Of a DNA stretch of 64,000 nt, positions 6,295-14,101 are shown piece after piece. Below the pieces are notes generated by a model. That model ran no database searches. It was not told where the DNA came from and saw only the letters and a list, made by a program, of their open reading frames with translations. The position numbers and the translations under genes were made by a program. The stretch comes from Isoalcanivorax pacificus W11-5 (GTDB lineage Bacteria > Pseudomonadota > Gammaproteobacteria > Pseudomonadales > Alcanivoracaceae), in NCBI RefSeq assembly GCF_000299335.2, contig NZ_CP004387.1:3038001-3102000 (forward strand). Reading direction: 5' to 3'. Position 1 is the first letter of the stretch. Each line of letters opens with the position of its first letter.

Positions 6295-7881
6295 ATGGCA
6301 GACCATCACGAGCACCACGCCCCGACCGGGTTGAAACGCTGGCTGTTCAGCACCAACCACAAGGACATCGGTTCTCTGTACCTGTGGTTCAGTTTCATCA
6401 TGTTCCTGATCGGTGGCCTGCTGGCCATGGTGATCCGGACCGAACTGCTGTACCCGGGCATGCAGGTTGTCGATCCTGACTTCTTCAACCAGATGACCAC
6501 CACCCACGGCCTGATCATGGTGTTCGGCGCCGTGATGCCGGCCTTTGTGGGCCTGGCCAACTGGATGATTCCGCTGATGATCGGCGCGCCGGACATGGCG
6601 CTGCCACGGATGAACAACTGGTCGTTCTGGATTCTGCCGGCCGCGTTTGCGATTCTGGTCAGCTCCGTACTGATGAGCGCATTCGGCCCCGGCCATCCGC
6701 AGGCACCGAACTTCGGCTGGACCTTCTACGCACCACTGTCCACCCAGTATGGCCCGGCCTCGACCGACTTCTTCATCCTCTCGGTCCACATGATGGGTAT
6801 CTCCTCCATCATGGGCGCCATCAACGTGATCGTGACCGTGCTGAACATGCGCGCACCGGGCATGACCCTGATGAAGATGCCGCTGTTCGTCTGGACCTGG
6901 CTGATCACTGCATTCCTGCTGATTGCCGTGATGCCGGTACTGGCCGGTGCGGTCACCATGATGCTGACCGACCGTCACTTCGGCACCAGCTTCTTCAGTG
7001 CTGCCGGCGGCGGTGACCCGGTACTGTTCCAGCACATCTTCTGGTTCTTCGGGCACCCCGAGGTGTACATCATGATCCTGCCGGCGTTCGGCGTGGTCTC
7101 CGCGATCATCCCGACGTTTGCCCGCAAGCCGCTGTTTGGTTACGCCTCCATGGTGTACGCGACAGCGTCCATCGCGCTGCTGTCGTTCGTGGTCTGGGCG
7201 CACCACATGTTCGCGGTGGGCATGCCACTGGCCGGCATGCTGTTCTTCATGTACATGACCATGCTGATCTCGGTACCGACCGGCGTGAAGGTATTCAACT
7301 GGGTTGCCACCATGTGGCGCGGTTCGCTGACGTTTGAACTGCCGATGAAATGGGCCATTGCCTTCGTCATCCTGTTCACCATCGGTGGTCTGTCCGGCCT
7401 GATGCTGGCGATCACCCCGGCGGACATCCAGTACCACGACACTTACTTCGTGGTAGCGCACTTCCACTACGTGCTGGTGTCCGGTGCGATTTTCTCCATG
7501 TTCGCCGCCGTGTACTACTGGCTGCCGAAGTGGACCGGCGTGATGTACGACAAGTTCTGGGGTGAGGTCCACTTCTGGAGCTCGCTGCTGTCGGTCAACC
7601 TGCTGTTCTTCCCGATGCACTTTGTTGGCCTGGCCGGCATGCCGCGCCGTTACGCCGACTACGCACTGCAGTTCGCCGACTACAACTTCTGGATCAGCAT
7701 CGGCGGCTTCTGGTTCGGTATCTCGCAGCTGTTCCTGCTGTGGGTGCTGATCAAGGCCTGCTTCCTGAAGAAAGGCGAGAAGGCGACGGCAGAAGTGTGG
7801 GAAAATCCGGAAGGTCTGGAATGGACGGTACCGTCTCCGGCCCCGTTCCACACCTTCGATACACCGCCGGTTGTGAAGTAA
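6295..7881 (+). CDS. coxA: Cytochrome c oxidase subunit I (aa3 type)
   Basis: A 528-residue, twelve-helix heme-copper oxidase subunit that carries heme a and the heme a3-CuB centre where O2 is reduced and protons are pumped. Visible signatures are TTHGLIMVFGAVMPAFVGLANW (first heme a ligand region), WFFGHPEVYIMILPAFG (CuB histidine and the cross-linked tyrosine), WAHHMF (two further CuB histidines) and HDTYFVVAHFHYVL (heme a3 and second heme a ligands). A GGGAGGGG ribosome-binding site precedes the ATG, 15 bases after coxB. Length is normal for the family. Confidence 0.97.
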   Translation: MADHHEHHAPTGLKRWLFSTNHKDIGSLYLWFSFIMFLIGGLLAMVIRTELLYPGMQVVDPDFFNQMTTTHGLIMVFGAVMPAFVGLANWMIPLMIGAPDMALPRMNNWSFWILPAAFAILVSSVLMSAFGPGHPQAPNFGWTFYAPLSTQYGPASTDFFILSVHMMGISSIMGAINVIVTVLNMRAPGMTLMKMPLFVWTWLITAFLLIAVMPVLAGAVTMMLTDRHFGTSFFSAAGGGDPVLFQHIFWFFGHPEVYIMILPAFGVVSAIIPTFARKPLFGYASMVYATASIALLSFVVWAHHMFAVGMPLAGMLFFMYMTMLISVPTGVKVFNWVATMWRGSLTFELPMKWAIAFVILFTIGGLSGLMLAITPADIQYHDTYFVVAHFHYVLVSGAIFSMFAAVYYWLPKWTGVMYDKFWGEVHFWSSLLSVNLLFFPMHFVGLAGMPRRYADYALQFADYNFWISIGGFWFGISQLFLLWVLIKACFLKKGEKATAEVWENPEGLEWTVPSPAPFHTFDTPPVVK

Positions 7882-7913
7882 CGTTGCAGTAGATTTGTAA
7901 GCAGGAGGGCGCC

Positions 7914-8486
7914 ATGAGCGAAAATCTTGACCAGCGACACCGCGGGATCATCAAGAAACTGGTGCTGACCGTGGCAGGCATGTTCGTGTTCGCGTTCGCC
8001 ATGGTGCCCTTGTACAACGTGTTGTGTGAAGTGACCGGCCTGAATGGCAAGACCAACAGCTCTGCCATCACGCATGTGCCGGAAGGAATGGAAGCGGACG
8101 AGGATCGTTCGGTGCTGGTGCAGTTTGTCACCCGTAACGACCCGCAGATGCCGTGGCTGTTTGAACCGATGGAACGTTCGGTGCGGGTGCATCCCGGCGA
8201 GATCAAGGCCGTGAATTTCCGCGTCCGCAACGACACCGACCGGGACATGATCAGCCAGGCCATTCCGTCGCTGGTGCCAGGCCTGGCCGCCAGCCATTTC
8301 AAGAAGACACAATGCTTCTGTTTCGACCAGCAGCCGCTGGCGGCACACAGCGAACAGGTGATGCCGATGATCTTCTACATTGATCCGTCGATCCCGAAGC
8401 ATGTCACCACGATCACGTTGTCCTACACCCTATTCGACATCACTGACCGCGTGAGCGGCAGGGCTGGCGAGGTTGCCGCTCGCTGA
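7914..8486 (+). CDS. ctaG: Cytochrome c oxidase assembly protein CtaG/Cox11
   Basis: A 190-residue inner-membrane copper chaperone that delivers Cu(I) to the CuB site of subunit I. A short cytoplasmic N-terminus is followed by one membrane helix (about residues 18-40, MFVFAFAMVPLYNVLCEVTG) and a periplasmic immunoglobulin-like domain. The copper-binding motif CFCFDQQPL is intact, and the FYIDPSI segment is typical. It lies between coxA and coxC, as in pseudomonads, with a strong AGGAGG ribosome-binding site. Confidence 0.95.
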   Translation: MSENLDQRHRGIIKKLVLTVAGMFVFAFAMVPLYNVLCEVTGLNGKTNSSAITHVPEGMEADEDRSVLVQFVTRNDPQMPWLFEPMERSVRVHPGEIKAVNFRVRNDTDRDMISQAIPSLVPGLAASHFKKTQCFCFDQQPLAAHSEQVMPMIFYIDPSIPKHVTTITLSYTLFDITDRVSGRAGEVAAR

Positions 8487-8520
8487 GCACTGAGCAGACA
8501 GGTTTCCAGGAGACACAGGC

Positions 8521-9405
8521 ATGGCAGAAAAAACGACACAATATTACGTACCCGAGAGCAGCCCCTGGCCGCTGATGGGTTCTATCGGCTTGCTGCTGAT
8601 GGCCATTGGTGGCGCCAACTTCATTCAGCAGAACACCGACAAGGTACAGAACGACGGCCACCTCGGTGGTGTGATTCTGGCCATTGGCGTGCTGTGGATG
8701 ATCGGCGTCATGTTCATGTGGTGGCGTGACACCGTGAAGGAATCCCTGGGCGGCCTGCACAGCCACCAGATGGACCGCTCCTACCGCCAGGGCATGATCT
8801 GGTTCATCTTCTCGGAAGTCATGTTCTTCGGCGCCTTCTTTGGCGCGCTGTTCTACACCCGCTGGCTGATCGTGCCATGGCTCAGTGGCGAAGGCAGCAA
8901 TGCCATGACCCACGAGCTGCTGTGGCCGGATTTCCAGGCCATGTGGCCGCTGCTGGTCGCCCCGGATGGCCGCACCACCGCCGCCATGGGCGCCTGGGGC
9001 CTGCCGGCGATCAACACCGCGATCCTGCTGACCAGTTCGATCACCCTGACCATTGCCCACCACGCCCTGCTGGCCAGCCAGCGCGGCAAAGTGATCGCCT
9101 TCCAGGCGGCCACCATTGTGCTGGCGGTGATCTTCCTGGGCCTGCAGGCACTGGAATACTCCCACGCCTATCACATGGGCCTGACGATGGACGCGGGCAT
9201 CTACGGTTCGCTGTTCTTCCTGATGACCGGTTTCCACGGTGCGCACGTATTCCTGGGCACGGTGTTCATGATCGTCACCTTCCTGCGCGTACTGAAAGGC
9301 CACTATACCCCGGAAAACCACTTCGCCTGGGAAGCGGCAGCCTGGTACTGGCACTTTGTGGACGTGGTCTGGCTGTTCCTGTTCGTGGCGGTGTACTGGC
9401 TCTGA
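8521..9405 (+). CDS. coxC: Cytochrome c oxidase subunit III
   Basis: A 294-residue, seven-helix subunit. It begins with the short YYVPESSPWPLMGSIGLLL segment and carries the conserved RQGMIWFIFSEVMFFGAFF region and the C-terminal WHFVDVVWLFLFVAVYWL helix. Subunit III binds lipids and stabilises proton uptake through subunit I. An AGGAGA ribosome-binding site lies just upstream. It closes the structural part of the operon and is followed by a strong terminator. Confidence 0.96.
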   Translation: MAEKTTQYYVPESSPWPLMGSIGLLLMAIGGANFIQQNTDKVQNDGHLGGVILAIGVLWMIGVMFMWWRDTVKESLGGLHSHQMDRSYRQGMIWFIFSEVMFFGAFFGALFYTRWLIVPWLSGEGSNAMTHELLWPDFQAMWPLLVAPDGRTTAAMGAWGLPAINTAILLTSSITLTIAHHALLASQRGKVIAFQAATIVLAVIFLGLQALEYSHAYHMGLTMDAGIYGSLFFLMTGFHGAHVFLGTVFMIVTFLRVLKGHYTPENHFAWEAAAWYWHFVDVVWLFLFVAVYWL

Positions 9406-9424
9406 GGCCAGCTTCACCGGCAAA

Positions 9425-9455
9425 CAGAAAGGGCGCCTTCGAGGCGCCCTTTCTG
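9425..9455. terminator. Bidirectional terminator between coxC and the DUF2909 gene
   Basis: A perfect 13-bp stem, CAGAAAGGGCGCC with GGCGCCCTTTCTG, encloses TTCGA. It sits between convergent genes and has A- and T-rich ends on both strands, so it can stop transcription from either side. Confidence 0.8.
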
Positions 9456-9470
9456 TATCTGGCCTTCACG

Positions 9471-9728
9471 TCATTCGGCCGGTGCTTTCTGCTCGATCGG
9501 CACGCCGCCGCGCATCGTCGGATTCACGTCGTGCGGCTTGAGCCAGCCCATGTACATCGACAGAAACAGGAGGCCGAGTACCGCTGCGGAAAAGATCACC
9601 CGCCACGTCAGCGCACGCGCCGTCTTGCCTTCACGCCCCTGCCCTTTCACCAGCGCCGCCAGGCCCCGAAACAGCGACACCACCACCGCTGCGAGCAACA
9701 ACAGCACCAACAGCTTTACCCACCACAT
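9471..9728 (-). CDS. Twin-transmembrane DUF2909 family protein
   Basis: An 85-residue protein with two membrane helices (WWVKLLVLLLLAAVVVSLF and a second starting VIFSAAVLGLLFL) joined by a basic loop containing LTWRV, and ending with GWLKPHD. This pattern matches DUF2909, a small inner-membrane family that is usually encoded inside cytochrome oxidase clusters of pseudomonads and relatives. The start at 9728 is chosen for its AAGGG ribosome-binding site. It points against the operon direction, as in the related clusters. A role in oxidase assembly is inferred from context only. Confidence 0.8.
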   Translation of the reverse strand: MWWVKLLVLLLLAAVVVSLFRGLAALVKGQGREGKTARALTWRVIFSAAVLGLLFLSMYMGWLKPHDVNPTMRGGVPIEQKAPAE

Positions 9729-9880
9729 AACGCATACCCTTGTGTACAATAGGCGCCCATTGTAACAGTCAGCCGCGCCAGCCGCCTGCCGGGACGGCCG
9801 GAAGAAACCTCTGAGGCTTGTTCAACAGCGGTCAGCATGCCCGCGCAACCCTGCACCCCACCGTGGTCCTGGAGAAACGC

Positions 9881-10615
9881 ATGGCAACACGTCAGTTCCG
9901 TCCTGGTCTGGTGGCGACACTGGCCATGCTGGTGGTGGCTGCCGTGTGCCTGAAAGCCGGGTTCTGGCAGCTTGACCGCGGCAACACCAAGGCCCGCGCC
10001 CTGGCTGCCTACAATGAACGCCTGGCCCAGGGTGACCAGCTCCTCGATAACCTGCTGTCACTGGACGAAAACAACCACTACCCGGTACGCGTCAGCGGCG
10101 AGTTCGACAACCGCCACAATATCCTGCTCGACAACCGCACCCTCAATGGCGTCGCCGGTTACCACCTGCTGACCCCACTGCGCAGCGACGGCGGCCACTG
10201 GGTGCTGGTCAACCGTGGCTGGATACCGCGCGGCCCCGAACGCGATGTGCTGCCCGACATCCCGCCCGTCGACGGCCCGGTTACCGTCGTCGGCCGCACC
10301 TACGTCTACAGCCCGCGCACTTTTGTGCTGGCCGATGACGACCTGTCACAGCCCTCCTGGCCGCTGCGCGTGCAGAAAGTGGAAATGGAAGCCATCGCGC
10401 CGCTACTTGGGGTAGAATTGGCGCCCTTCGAGATCCGGGTGGCCCCGGATGCCACCCTGGAGCAGGGCGAACAGTTGCCACGCGTCTGGCAGGACTCGGT
10501 GATGACACCCGAACGCCATCGCGCCTATGCCGTGCAATGGTTTGGCCTCGCCGCCACGGTGGTGATCTTCTACATCGTTGTCAGCGTCCGGCGCCGCCCG
10601 CAGGACGCCGCCTGA
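9881..10615 (+). CDS. SURF1 family cytochrome oxidase assembly protein
   Basis: A 244-residue membrane protein with the SURF1 layout: one N-terminal helix (about residues 10-28), a large periplasmic domain with conserved GFWQLDRG, VNRGWIPRG and an ending AVQWFGLAATVVIFYIV that forms the second helix. SURF1 proteins assist insertion of heme a into subunit I. GGAG lies 6 bases before the chosen ATG; a longer frame from 9818 lacks family similarity. It opens the second half of the oxidase cluster, divergent from the DUF2909 gene. Confidence 0.92.
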   Translation: MATRQFRPGLVATLAMLVVAAVCLKAGFWQLDRGNTKARALAAYNERLAQGDQLLDNLLSLDENNHYPVRVSGEFDNRHNILLDNRTLNGVAGYHLLTPLRSDGGHWVLVNRGWIPRGPERDVLPDIPPVDGPVTVVGRTYVYSPRTFVLADDDLSQPSWPLRVQKVEMEAIAPLLGVELAPFEIRVAPDATLEQGEQLPRVWQDSVMTPERHRAYAVQWFGLAATVVIFYIVVSVRRRPQDAA

Positions 10616-10654
10616 GCGGCCGGCATCGCAGCGTTGAGGTACACAGGTAAGGTC

Positions 10655-11266
10655 ATGCAGGAACGGAGCAAGAATTTTCTGATACTGGGCCTGATCGTCG
10701 GCGTCTTTGTCGCCTTCTTTCTCGCTGGCCGCTTCTTCATCAATCCGGACGAACTGCCGCGTCTGAACAAGGGCACCCTGATCGTGCCGCACGTCAGCGT
10801 CGACACCCTGGACCTGCGCGACGAAAACGGCGCCCCCTACACCAGCGAAGACATGGCCGGGCAGTGGAGCCTGACCTACATCGCCAACGGCTCCTGCGAT
10901 GACGCCTGCAAGAACGGCCTGTTCTACCTGATCCGCCAGTTGCGCCTGTCGCTGGACCGCGATGCGAGCCGCGTACGCCGGCTGATCATCCACACCGCGG
11001 AACCGGATGCCGGGCTGCGCGCCTTCCTCGACGACAACGTCGCCGGCATGACCGAAGTGCGTGCCGACGCCAACGTGATCAAGACCCGGCTGCATGACGC
11101 CATGCAGCCGGACACCTCCGCCACCGGGCACATTTTCCTGATCAGCCCCGACGGCATGATTTTCATGTGGTATCCGACCCACCCGGACCAGGATGCCACG
11201 CTGCTCGAGGCCGACAACATCCGTGACGACCTCAAGCGCACCCTGAAAGGCTCAGCAATAGGCTAA
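10655..11266 (+). CDS. SCO-like membrane-anchored protein of the oxidase cluster
   Basis: A 203-residue protein: one N-terminal helix (about 8-26), then a periplasmic domain that resembles SCO/thioredoxin folds. WSLTYIANGSCDDACKNGLF places C81 and C85 in a CxxxC arrangement like the copper site of Sco1, and GHIFLISPDGMIFMWYP corresponds to the later His-plus-LI(D/S)P(D)G strand. The classic SCO proline after the second Cys is absent, so it is a divergent relative. The gene follows SURF1 and precedes ctaA by 4 bases. A role in copper handling or disulfide reduction during oxidase assembly is inferred. The ATG at 10655 is preferred over a TTG at 10634. Confidence 0.8.
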   Translation: MQERSKNFLILGLIVGVFVAFFLAGRFFINPDELPRLNKGTLIVPHVSVDTLDLRDENGAPYTSEDMAGQWSLTYIANGSCDDACKNGLFYLIRQLRLSLDRDASRVRRLIIHTAEPDAGLRAFLDDNVAGMTEVRADANVIKTRLHDAMQPDTSATGHIFLISPDGMIFMWYPTHPDQDATLLEADNIRDDLKRTLKGSAIG

Positions 11267-11270
11267 TCCC

Positions 11271-12338
11271 ATGTCCGATACCCCCCACCGCAGCATGGCC
11301 GGCATGACCGGTGCGTTTATCTGGCAACGTCGTCTGGTGATCATCACCATCCTGCTGGCCGCAGGTGTCATCATGCTCGGCGCCTGGACGCGCCTGTCCG
11401 ATGCCGGCCTGGGCTGCCCGGACTGGCCGGGCTGCTATGGCCACATGGATGTGCGCAAGGCGATCGACTATGTGAATTCGAAAAACGAAGTCCAGCCGGG
11501 CACCTATCGCGAAGCGCACAAGACCGTGCCGGAGATGGTGCATCGCTACTTCGCCAGCCTGCTCGGCCTGATGATCCTGATCATTGCCGCGCTGGCCTGG
11601 AAAAACCGCAGGCAGAGCGACCAGCCCGTGGCACTGCCTTTGGCGCTGCTGGTGCTGGTGATCTGCCAGGGCATTCTTGGCAAATGGACCGTCACCATGG
11701 GGCTGCATCCCACCATCGTGATGCTGCACCTGCTCGGCGGTTTTACCACCATCACCCTGCTCTGCTGGCTGGCCGCAAAACTGTTCCGCTGGCCGAATTT
11801 CCGCAACGACTGCGATGTGCGTTCGCTGAAGCCGCTGGGCATCACCGCACTGGCCATCGTCATTCTGCAGATCGCACTGGGTGGCTGGACCACCGCCAAC
11901 TATGCCGCCGTGGTCTGCACCGAACTGCCGATCTGCGAGGAAGGCTGGACCACGCACATCAACTTCGTCGATGCCTTCACTTTCTTCGGGCATGATCACG
12001 ATGGCGAGGATTTCGAGTTCGGTGTGCTGGAGAACGATGCCCGCACCACCATCCACGTGATGCACCGCTTCGGCGCCATCGCCACCCTGCTGGTGGTCGG
12101 CCTGCTGGCGTTCCGTGTGGTGCGGCGCGCACGCTGCGCGCTGTACCGCAACCTCGGCCTGACACTGGGCGCCGTGGTGCTGGCACAGTTTGCATTGGGC
12201 GTGAGCAACGTGGTGTTCCGCGTGCCGCTGAATGTCGCGGTGGCCCATAATTTCGGCGCGGTGGTATTGCTGGTCACGCTGGTGCTGTTCCTGCGTGCCA
12301 TTTCCATACAGCCCGAGCGGAGGCAGCCGGATGTCTGA
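11271..12338 (+). CDS. ctaA: Heme A synthase (COX15/CtaA)
   Basis: A 355-residue, eight-helix membrane enzyme that oxidises the C8 methyl of heme O to the formyl group of heme A. Conserved features include WTRLSDAGLGCPDWPGCYGH with its cysteine pair, HRYFASLLGLMIL (heme-ligand histidine), a second-half cysteine pair (VVCTELPICEEGW) and HRFGAIATLLVVG. The two halves are pseudo-repeated, as expected. It starts 4 bases after the SCO-like gene and overlaps ctaB by 8 bases, so all are probably translated from one mRNA. Confidence 0.95.
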   Translation: MSDTPHRSMAGMTGAFIWQRRLVIITILLAAGVIMLGAWTRLSDAGLGCPDWPGCYGHMDVRKAIDYVNSKNEVQPGTYREAHKTVPEMVHRYFASLLGLMILIIAALAWKNRRQSDQPVALPLALLVLVICQGILGKWTVTMGLHPTIVMLHLLGGFTTITLLCWLAAKLFRWPNFRNDCDVRSLKPLGITALAIVILQIALGGWTTANYAAVVCTELPICEEGWTTHINFVDAFTFFGHDHDGEDFEFGVLENDARTTIHVMHRFGAIATLLVVGLLAFRVVRRARCALYRNLGLTLGAVVLAQFALGVSNVVFRVPLNVAVAHNFGAVVLLVTLVLFLRAISIQPERRQPDV

Positions 12339-13227
12339 GACGACAGGCTGGCGCGATTATCTCGCCCTGACCAAACCCGGTGTGGTGCTGCTGCTGATGG
12401 TCACCGCCATTGCCGGCATGTTCCTCGCCACCGATCCGCCCGGCATGGTGCCGCTGCGCACGCTGGTGCCGGCGTTTCTGGGGCTGACCCTGGCGATGAT
12501 GGCCTCGGCCGCCATCAACCAGATCATGGACCAGAAAATCGATGCGGTGATGGCGCGCACGGAAAAACGCCCGATCGTCACCGGCCGCCTGAACACGCGC
12601 AAGGCCGTGACCTTCGCGGTGGTGCTGGCGGTGCTGTCGATGCTGATTCTGGATCAGATGGTCAACCGTCTCACCGCACTGCTGACGCTGTTCGGCTTTG
12701 TCGGATACGCGTTCATCTACACGCTGTATCTTAAACGCGCGACGCCGCAGAACATCGTCATCGGCGGCCTGGCCGGTGCCATTCCGCCCCTGCTCGGCTG
12801 GACCGCCGTGTCCGGCGAGATGCATCCGTACGCCTGGCTGCTGGTGCTGATCATTTTCGTCTGGACGCCACCGCACTTCTGGGCACTGGCGATTCATCGC
12901 CGCGACGACTACGCCAAGGCGGAAATCCCGATGCTGCCGGTGACACACGGCATCCCGTTTACCCGCACCAGCGTGCTGTACTACACCATCCTGTTGCTGC
13001 TGACATCGCTGCTGCCCTACCTGACCGGCATGAGCGGCCTGATCTATCTGGTCGCTGCCGTCGTGCTCGGCGTGATTTTCATGCTGCACGCCATCAAGCT
13101 GCGTTTCGGCAATGACCCACGCACGCCGATGAAAACCTTCGGCTATTCCATTACCTATCTGTTCGTCCTGTTCGCCGCCCTGCTGGTGGATCATTACGTG
13201 CCTGTTGGTGTGCTTGGCAGCGTCTGA
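12331..13227 (+). CDS. ctaB: Protoheme IX farnesyltransferase (heme O synthase)
   Basis: A 298-residue UbiA-family prenyltransferase that adds a farnesyl group to heme B, making heme O for CtaA. The first aspartate-rich site is visible as NQIMDQKIDAVMARTEKRPI (about residues 66-85), and the second is around WTPPHFWALAIHRRDDY. About nine membrane helices follow. The ATG at 12331 has GGAGG upstream and overlaps the ctaA stop. The final codons and stop (TGA at 13225) lie inside a GACGTC-rich repeat. Confidence 0.96.
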   Translation: MSETTGWRDYLALTKPGVVLLLMVTAIAGMFLATDPPGMVPLRTLVPAFLGLTLAMMASAAINQIMDQKIDAVMARTEKRPIVTGRLNTRKAVTFAVVLAVLSMLILDQMVNRLTALLTLFGFVGYAFIYTLYLKRATPQNIVIGGLAGAIPPLLGWTAVSGEMHPYAWLLVLIIFVWTPPHFWALAIHRRDDYAKAEIPMLPVTHGIPFTRTSVLYYTILLLLTSLLPYLTGMSGLIYLVAAVVLGVIFMLHAIKLRFGNDPRTPMKTFGYSITYLFVLFAALLVDHYVPVGVLGSV

Positions 13228-13361
13228 CGTCGGACGTCGGACGTCAAAAGCATTGGCCCCCAGCGCCTGCTGACAATCCGCAATGCCCACCCGTGCAGCA
13301 CCGCTTCTTTTGATTTAGCGTCCGACGTCAGACGTCCGACGTCAGACGTCCGACGTCAGAC
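13221..13361. repeat. GACGTC-rich 14-bp repeat cluster pair (copy A)
   Basis: The right arm (13319-13361) contains three perfect units CGTCCGACGTCAGA. The left arm (13221-13245) contains the reverse-complement unit TCTGACGTCGGACG plus a partial copy. About 75 bases separate the arms, ending with TTTAG just before the right arm. The same design recurs at 62985-63076. The arms can pair into a long hairpin immediately after ctaB. The rest of 13228-13499 shows only a C/G-rich tract after the array. Confidence 0.92.
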
Positions 13362-13499
13362 CCGCGCCCCCCCCCGGGGCGCTTTTACTCCCCTCATTTC
13401 CCCCCGCGTGGCAGCATTGACCGGCTGAATGGTCTGTGCGCCATCGCGCGCATCGGCTAGCCTCAGCGACACAGCTATCTCTGCCGATCGGGAGTTGCC

Positions 13500-14090
13500 A
13501 TGGGTACGTTTCTCTTCCTCGGGATCGCCGCACTGATCGTGGTGCTGGCCATCTCCGTCTACAACCGTCTGATCACGCTGCGCAATCGCTTCAAGAACGC
13601 CTTTGCGCAGATCGACGTGCAACTGCAGCGCCGCCATGACCTGATCCCGAATCTGGTCGAAGCCGCCCGTGCCTATATGGCGCACGAGAAAGACACCCTC
13701 AGCCGTGTCACCGAAGCCCGCAACCAGGCCGAAAGCGCACGCCAGGCGGCGCGCAGCAAACCGGACGACGCCGGCGCCATTGCCGGGCTCGGCCGTGCCG
13801 AATCCGTGCTGTCCGGTTCACTGGCAAATTTCCTCGCCGTCTCGGAAAACTATCCGGACCTGAAAGCCAACCAGAGCATCGCCGAACTGATGGAAGAGCT
13901 GTCCTCTACCGAAAACCGGGTCGGCTTTGCCCGGCAGGCGTTCAACGATGCGGTAATGGATTACAACACCTACCGTGAGCAGGTGCCGAACAACCTCGTT
14001 GCGGCAATGTTCGGCAGCACGTTCCAGCACGCCGAGCTGCTGGAGATCGAGACACCGGAAGCCCGCAAGGCACCGAAGGTCCAGTTCTGA
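13500..14090 (+). CDS. LemA family protein
   Basis: A 196-residue protein with an N-terminal membrane helix (FLFLGIAALIVVLAISVY) followed by a helical bundle. The LemA signature NAFAQIDVQLQRRHDLIPNL is intact, as are the later LANFLAVSENYPDLKAN and NRVGFARQAFNDAVMDYN blocks. LemA proteins are membrane-anchored and of unclear function, and are often paired with an M48 metalloprotease, as here (11 bases to the next ATG). GGAG lies 6 bases before the start. Confidence 0.95.
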   Translation: MGTFLFLGIAALIVVLAISVYNRLITLRNRFKNAFAQIDVQLQRRHDLIPNLVEAARAYMAHEKDTLSRVTEARNQAESARQAARSKPDDAGAIAGLGRAESVLSGSLANFLAVSENYPDLKANQSIAELMEELSSTENRVGFARQAFNDAVMDYNTYREQVPNNLVAAMFGSTFQHAELLEIETPEARKAPKVQF

Positions 14091-14101
14091 GCTGAGCAAC
14101 G

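Noticed and set aside
13221-13361. CRISPR-like or phage att repeats
   Set aside because: Units are 14 bp, contiguous and palindromic, with no spacers and no integrase nearby.
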